Assembly (NCBI GenBank): GCA_023411715.1
Contig: JAEYOM010000164.1
Location: 1-10,454 of the forward strand
Length of the DNA: 10,454 bases
Reading direction: 5' to 3'
From: Bacillota bacterium
Lineage (GTDB): Bacteria > Bacillota > Clostridia > Acetivibrionales > DTU013
Shown here: positions 6,975-10,454 of the stretch, piece by piece
How the letters are laid out: each line of letters begins with the position of its first letter
How positions within the stretch are numbered: position 1 is the stretch's first letter
Position numbers and translations under genes: made by a program
The notes under the pieces: generated by a model
The model's input: only the letters and a program-made list of their open reading frames with translations
Told to the model about the DNA's origin: nothing
The model's database searches: none

Positions 6975-7778
6975 ATGAAAAATGTTGTAATAACTGGAAG
7001 TACTCGCGGCTTAGGCTTTGAAATGGCAAAAGAATTTTTAAAGGCAGGATGTAATGTGACCATTTCCGGTTCAAAACCTGAATCCTTTGACAAAGCAAAA
7101 GAAGAGCTGAAGGAATTTGAAAACCAGTTTATCTATATGGCTTGTAATGTAAGAAATGTTGCTGAAATAAAAAGCCTATGGCTGAAATCAGTTGAAAAGT
7201 GGGGGAGAGTAGACATATGGATCAATAATGCCGGACGGAATTGTCCACGTGAATCTTCCTGGAGCACACCTGATGAAGACATCGATACAGTCGTTGACAC
7301 CAATATAAAGGGTGTTATATACGGTTCCAAAGTAGCCGCTGAAAACATGCTTAATCAGGGACAAGGCCAGATTTGGAACATGGAAGGTCTAGGCTCCAAT
7401 GGTTCGGTTATTGAGAAAACTATTTTGTATGGAACCTCAAAATCTGCTCTTACTTATTTCACTAAAGGACTGGCGAAAGAATTAAAGGATTCTCCCGTAA
7501 AGGCTGGCAGGCTGTCTCCGGGCATGATGCTTACGGAATTTATGACAAAGTCGCCTACTGGAGAAGTTTCCTCGGTTACTCAAGATAAAAATTTCGGGAG
7601 AATTTTTAATATTCTTGGAGATAAGCCTGATACAGTTGCCAAGTTCCTCGTTCCCAGAATACTTAGCAATACAAAACAGGATGCACATCTGGTGTGGCTT
7701 ACAAATCGCAAGTCCATGAAGAGATTTATAATGGCTGTTTTTAAAAAGAGAGACCTGTTAAATAACCCGAATCTATAA
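6975..7778 (+). CDS. Short-chain dehydrogenase/reductase, NYC1/NOL (chlorophyll b reductase)-like
   Basis: NAD(P)-dependent oxidoreductase of 267 residues, cytoplasmic. Seen: cofactor loop TGSTRGLG (7-14); NNAG at 84-87; structural Asn110; Tyr152 and Lys156 of the YxxxK pair (YGTSK); and LSPGMMLTEF at 180-189. The usual catalytic-Ser segment (N-I-S-S) reads NMEGLGSNGS at 135-144, with Gly or Leu where Ser is expected. From memory, this variant and the following FNILGDKPDTVAKFLVPRI (211-229) closely resemble the plant chlorophyll b reductases NYC1/NOL rather than common SDRs. A role with chlorophyll is not implied here; the substrate is unknown. The start is the ATG at 6975 with AGAGG 9 nt upstream; a TTG at 6969 is too close to that site. 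It has its own promoter (6912-6941) and is probably co-transcribed with the hydrolase 60 bp downstream. Confidence 0.9.
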   Translation: MKNVVITGSTRGLGFEMAKEFLKAGCNVTISGSKPESFDKAKEELKEFENQFIYMACNVRNVAEIKSLWLKSVEKWGRVDIWINNAGRNCPRESSWSTPDEDIDTVVDTNIKGVIYGSKVAAENMLNQGQGQIWNMEGLGSNGSVIEKTILYGTSKSALTYFTKGLAKELKDSPVKAGRLSPGMMLTEFMTKSPTGEVSSVTQDKNFGRIFNILGDKPDTVAKFLVPRILSNTKQDAHLVWLTNRKSMKRFIMAVFKKRDLLNNPNL

Positions 7779-7838
7779 ATACTGCAAGCTTGTTTGAATG
7801 TTGACAAAGCAAATAACGGGGATACCCGGAGCGAGGTT

Positions 7839-8594
7839 ATGAATATAAAAAAGAAAATGAAAACAGGAAAGAAAATCGTAATATGCTTTATTGTGCTCCT
7901 GCTGATGGTTATCTGCTCGTTTCTTATATATGCCTCCAACTATTATCATGCCGACGATGTTGCAGTCGAGGCGGCAAACATTGACGGCAGTATAGATATA
8001 TCAAACATAAACGGAGCGCTTGTGTTTGATCCGGGAAACGCCGATACTGCGCTGGTCTTTTATCCGGGCGGAAAAGTTGAATATACGGCATACGAACCGC
8101 TCATGATCAAAATTGCACAGAAGGGAATCCTTTGCATTCTGCCGGAGATGCCGCTCAATCTGGCGGTATTTGATATAAACGCGGCGGACACACACATTTC
8201 TGCATACTCTGAAATCCGGCACTGGTATGTAGGCGGGCACTCGCTTGGTGGAAGCATGGCCGCAAGCTATGCTTCAAAAAACAGTGATAAGGTCGAAGGC
8301 CTGGTTCTGCTGGCTTCATACTCGTCAGCCGATATATCGTCCGGCGGTATGAGAGCGCTGAGCTTATATGGCAGTAAGGACGGGGTGCTGAACAGGGAAT
8401 CCTATCAGAACAATAAAAGTAATCTGCCTGTGGATTTCACTGAGATTGTTCTGCCGGGAGCTAATCATGCAGGCTTCGGATGCTACGGGCCGCAAAAAGG
8501 CGACGGGAAAGCAGGCATTACTTCTGAACAGCAGCAGACGGATACCGCTAAAGCCGTTGCTGAATTTTGCCTCACAGCAAAGGGTGAAGAATAA
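7839..8594 (+). CDS. Membrane-anchored alpha/beta hydrolase
   Basis: Serine hydrolase of 251 residues, probably anchored in the membrane with its catalytic domain outside the cell. Seen: Lys-rich N-terminus, a hydrophobic helix at about 13-31 (IVICFIVLLLMVICSFLIYA), then a compact alpha/beta-hydrolase fold: oxyanion-hole motif FYPGG (74-78), nucleophile elbow GGHSLGG with Ser135, acid Asp181 in LYGSKDGVL and His210 in GANHAGFG, so the triad is complete. No cleavage site is obvious after the helix, so an anchor is more likely than a cleaved signal. The start is the ATG at 7839 with GGAG at 7828-7831, 7 nt upstream; a small GC hairpin, CGGG-GATA-CCCG (7817-7828), touches that site. No promoter was recognised in the gap after the SDR. 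The substrate (ester, lactone or other) cannot be told. Confidence 0.9.
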   Translation: MNIKKKMKTGKKIVICFIVLLLMVICSFLIYASNYYHADDVAVEAANIDGSIDISNINGALVFDPGNADTALVFYPGGKVEYTAYEPLMIKIAQKGILCILPEMPLNLAVFDINAADTHISAYSEIRHWYVGGHSLGGSMAASYASKNSDKVEGLVLLASYSSADISSGGMRALSLYGSKDGVLNRESYQNNKSNLPVDFTEIVLPGANHAGFGCYGPQKGDGKAGITSEQQQTDTAKAVAEFCLTAKGEE

Positions 8595-8698
8595 AGCTTA
8601 TTGCAGGAACGGCAAGCTACTGGCTAATGTTGACTTCTAAAGTGAAAACGTATTTCATAATCTGAATTAAAAATAGTGGATAAACGAGGTGTGATATT

Positions 8699-9211
8699 AT
8701 GGATTACAAAAAAGCGGCTTACTATTGGGCGGAAAAGGACGCGAAGGCATCCCCGATGGATCGTGACGCGCTTTTGGCTGAGATTGAGAAGTTTATTATG
8801 GCGCACAACACCTGTGCCTTGGCCACCGGCTTCGGTGATTTTGTTCGCTGCACGCCAATCGAATACAACTATAAAGACGGCAGATTCTGGCTGTTTTCTG
8901 AGGGCGGTATGAAGTTCCGCGCTCTGGAGGACAACAAAAATGTGTGCCTTGCCATCTATGACGGTTATGTTGGCCCTGGTCAATTGGGCGGAATGCAGAT
9001 TGCCGGCACAGCGGAGCTTGTGGAGCCGTGGACGGGAGAATATATGGACTTGCTGGCGTTCAAGAAGATTCCTGTTGAGAGCATGAAAAAGCTGCCGGAT
9101 GTAATGTACCTTATAAAAGTTACGCCCGTTTGTATTGACTTTCTGTGTTCTGAGTTCAAAAAGTCAGGCTTCGCTTCCCGTCAGCATTTGTGTTTATCTA
9201 GCGATGCTTAA
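8699..9211 (+). CDS. Pyridoxamine 5'-phosphate oxidase-like (PNPOx-fold) flavin protein
   Basis: Small split-barrel flavin-binding protein of 170 residues, cytoplasmic. It belongs to a group common in gut and soil Clostridia, beginning MDYKKAAYYWAEKDAKA and followed by MDRDALLAEIEKFIMAHNTC. Seen: first barrel strand NTCALATGFGDFVRCTPIEY (37-56), FWLFSEGGMKFRAL (63-76), NVCLAIYD (81-88), then the GGMQIAGTAELVEPW strand pair and a late KVTPVCIDFL strand. These match the family's flavin-phosphate and dimer contacts. The start ATG has GAGG at 8686-8689, 9 nt upstream. It lies 104 bp after the hydrolase; I found no convincing promoter or terminator in the gap. The reaction is unknown; such proteins include nitroreductase- and F420/FMN-dependent reductase-like members. 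Confidence 0.9.
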   Translation: MDYKKAAYYWAEKDAKASPMDRDALLAEIEKFIMAHNTCALATGFGDFVRCTPIEYNYKDGRFWLFSEGGMKFRALEDNKNVCLAIYDGYVGPGQLGGMQIAGTAELVEPWTGEYMDLLAFKKIPVESMKKLPDVMYLIKVTPVCIDFLCSEFKKSGFASRQHLCLSSDA

Positions 9212-9608
9212 GTGACCGGTTCATCGTGCTTTTGATACAATGGGCTCATTAAATTTATTCTGTTATTCGTTACCGGACAGATTTGGATTTTCTTTTTCAA
9301 AAGATTCTTTTAACTTAATTTTATATTTACCTATGGTTAGGGATTGCCTAAGTCCTTCTTTTATTCTGTCCCAGTATTGATTCTCCGTAATATTGAGACC
9401 CTTTATTAAATTGCCTATATCGAGATTCAGATAAAAGCCTGATAACTCATAAAAAATTTGAAGACAACACAAGTCAAATAATAACGTGCTTTTGATGCAA
9501 TAATTCATATGCAACCGGTAGTTGCGAAGCATGCATCTATTAAGTTCTTTACTTTTCAGAGCCCCCACGACTAAACTTTAAATATAAAAATGGTAAAGGA
9601 GCAAAATC
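9212..9608. other. Intergenic stretch with one weak minus-strand ORF
   Basis: AT-rich spacer between the PNPOx-like gene and the XRE regulator gene. It holds the weak ORF listed separately and an imperfect direct repeat, CGTGCTTTTGATACAA (9225-9240) and CGTGCTTTTGATGCAA (9485-9500), matching at 15 of 16 bases. A poor promoter-like pair, TTTACT (9548-9553) and TAAACT (9572-9577) with an 18-bp spacer, precedes the XRE gene. No terminator with a T-tract was seen. Confidence 0.5.
9263..9568 (-). CDS. Hypothetical small protein or decayed gene
   Basis: Open frame of 101 codons from a GTG at 9568; an internal ATG lies before NYCIKSTLLFDLCCLQ. Neither start has a clear ribosome binding site. The second half (LNITENQYWDRIKEGLRQSL, then IGKYKIKLKESFEKENPN) has a convincing soluble, helical composition. 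The first half is Cys- and Leu-rich and less protein-like. I do not recognise a family. It could be a real short gene, the tail of a decayed gene, or chance coding in AT-rich DNA. Confidence 0.25.
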   Translation of the reverse strand: MGALKSKELNRCMLRNYRLHMNYCIKSTLLFDLCCLQIFYELSGFYLNLDIGNLIKGLNITENQYWDRIKEGLRQSLTIGKYKIKLKESFEKENPNLSGNE

Positions 9609-10184
9609 ATGGACTTGGGAAACAGGATAAAAACTGAGCGTGAAAAATTAAATATGTCACAGGATGATTTGGCTCAAAAAATGGATATCTCACGCCAGGC
9701 AATTTCGAAATGGGAAACCGGAAGCAGCTACCCGGATATTGAAAAAATCTTAAGGCTGTCGGAGATCTTTAGTCTATCTCTTGATGAACTGGTTAAAGGT
9801 GATAAAAGCTTTCAGGAAAATCTAATCAAGGAGGGGAGGCGCAATATGTCGGGATTGACAATTTTAGGGTATGTATTGGTTGCGTTAGGCGTTATTACAG
9901 GTATTTGGGGTGGAGGACAATACTCTGTTAACCTTATGGACCCCAAATTTATGTCGTTTCTGGTCGGCGGACTATTTTTGCTAACTATTGGAATAGCCTT
10001 GATACGCAATGTTCCATCATGGCTTATATTAGGAGCTATATTCGTGACAGGAGCAGCTGCGATTGTGTACATGGTTGGACTAAAGATGCATATATACACA
10101 TTATTAGCAGGGATAGTCGTAATTTTAGGTCTTGTGTTATGGCTTACCACCCTGGTTCTAAAGAGTAATTTCTATACGAAATAA
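9609..10184 (+). CDS. XRE-family HTH regulator with four-helix membrane tail
   Basis: DNA-binding protein tethered to the membrane, 191 residues. Seen: an N-terminal XRE/Cro-type HTH (RIKTEREKLNMSQDDLAQKM, ISRQAISKWETGSSYPDIEK), continuing to SLDELVKGD at about residue 66, then a charged linker and four hydrophobic segments near 82-101, 114-133, 137-157 and 161-182, ending KSNFYTK. Proteins of this layout are frequent in Firmicutes; the membrane part is thought to sense envelope or small-molecule signals, but this is not shown here. The start ATG has a perfect AAAGGAG at 9595-9601, 7 nt upstream. Target unknown; it may act on its own promoter or on the genes beyond the window. Confidence 0.9.
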   Translation: MDLGNRIKTEREKLNMSQDDLAQKMDISRQAISKWETGSSYPDIEKILRLSEIFSLSLDELVKGDKSFQENLIKEGRRNMSGLTILGYVLVALGVITGIWGGGQYSVNLMDPKFMSFLVGGLFLLTIGIALIRNVPSWLILGAIFVTGAAAIVYMVGLKMHIYTLLAGIVVILGLVLWLTTLVLKSNFYTK

Positions 10185-10313
10185 GTGCAGAGGCGGATTC
10201 AATATCTGCCTGTAATGCGGCCCATATACCGCCACTTGAACATGGCAGCTTGATCTGAAGCTGTGGTTATATTGAATTTTGCTCAAAAAGAGGACCGGAA
10301 CGGGAAAGGAAGA

Positions 10314-10362
10314 TTCATGAAAAGCTTAGTTAGATCGACCTGATAAAAACGGTTTTCATGAA
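10314..10362. repeat. 10-bp inverted repeat with 29-nt spacer
   Basis: TTCATGAAAA at 10314-10323 and its exact reverse complement TTTTCATGAA at 10353-10362. The core TTCATGAA is itself a palindrome, so the two copies also form a direct repeat. It could be a pair of protein-binding sites or an RNA stem. Confidence 0.5.
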
Positions 10363-10367
10363 ACAGC

Positions 10368-10382
10368 ATGTTTCTGAAACAT
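10368..10382. promoter_or_regulatory. Operator-like perfect dyad ATGTTTC-T-GAAACAT
   Basis: Perfect 7-1-7 inverted repeat, ATGTTTC (10368-10374), T, GAAACAT (10376-10382), ending 14 bp before a TTGACA hexamer. It fits a dimeric repressor site upstream of a gene beyond the window, but no complete promoter is visible. Confidence 0.4.
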
Positions 10383-10454
10383 AGATTTATTGATCTTTGA
10401 CACTTGAATATGTGAGATACCAGGCCCCTTTTGCCCCTTTAGGCCATCATCTTA

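Larger units (their letters stand above)
10185..10454. other. Gene-free right end with several inverted repeats
   Basis: No frame here looks like a protein. Structures seen: a 7-bp stem with one G-T pair at 10192-10210; CAGCTT/AAGCTG at 10246-10263 around a 6-nt loop; TTCATGAAAA (10314-10323) facing TTTTCATGAA (10353-10362); and a perfect 7-1-7 dyad at 10368-10382. A TTGACA at 10397-10402 has no -10 at the right distance. None of the stems has a clear T-tract, so no terminator is called for the XRE gene. Confidence 0.5.

Noticed and set aside
6975..7778. Idea that the NYC1-like SDR acts on chlorophyll
   Set aside because: No photosynthesis or tetrapyrrole gene is present and the context is a clostridial surface/efflux region; family resemblance alone does not fix the substrate.
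7801..7806. Perfect TTGACA upstream of the hydrolase gene
   Set aside because: Nothing resembling a -10 box lies 16-18 bp downstream (the sequence there is ACCCGG), so no promoter is called.
8630..8661. TTGACT...CATAAT before the PNPOx-like gene
   Set aside because: The spacer is 20 bp and the -10 lacks its first T; not convincing as a promoter.
9812..10150. 112-codon minus-strand frame inside the XRE gene
   Set aside because: Antisense shadow of the membrane segments, with no ribosome site or domain.
10192..10210. Hairpin after the XRE gene as a terminator
   Set aside because: Seven pairs with one G-T and no T-tract after it.
1..10454. CRISPR array, tRNA or rRNA gene, insertion sequence, toxin-antitoxin pair
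   Set aside because: I looked for regularly spaced repeats, cloverleaf-type sequences, transposase motifs and paired small ORFs and saw none.

Overview
The window looks like the chromosome of a low-to-mid GC Gram-positive anaerobe of the class Clostridia. The grounds are a large S-layer-homology surface protein, strong AGGAGG-type ribosome binding sites, consensus sigma-A-like promoters, a clostridial-looking PNPOx-fold flavin protein and an XRE regulator with a membrane tail. I cannot assign a genus. No rRNA, tRNA, CRISPR array, insertion sequence or phage gene was seen.

Layout. (1) 1-3156, plus strand: the C-terminal part, possibly all that remains, of a secreted cell-wall protein with a CARDB-like region, a cadherin-like beta-sandwich and three SLH repeats. 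It lacks a visible signal peptide. (2) 3157-3424: a possible gene remnant and a perfect 12-bp bidirectional terminator that closes both this gene and the converging operon. (3) 6236-3425, minus strand: a MarR regulator and a 14-TM DHA2-type drug-efflux permease, overlapping by 11 nt, behind a near-perfect promoter. The permease has an unusually large extracytoplasmic coiled-coil insertion of about 300 residues before its last membrane helix. (4) 6273-9211, plus strand, divergent from marR: a small flavodoxin, an SDR oxidoreductase resembling plant chlorophyll b reductase (NYC1/NOL) in its active-site region, a membrane-anchored alpha/beta hydrolase, and a PNPOx-like flavin protein. The SDR has its own promoter, with a perfect 6-1-6 inverted repeat between the -35 and -10. 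(5) 9212-9608: a weak minus-strand ORF with no clear identity. (6) 9609-10184: an XRE-family regulator with four membrane helices. (7) 10185-10454: no gene recognised, but several inverted repeats, including a perfect 7-1-7 dyad.

How the genes may work together (inference): the MarR protein probably controls its own efflux operon, and possibly the divergent flavodoxin. The flavodoxin, SDR, hydrolase and flavin protein would make a small reductive/hydrolytic detoxification set to go with the exporter. The substrate is unknown. I found no clearly new biological system. The most distinctive items are the NYC1-like SDR with its built-in operator, and the permease with the giant loop.
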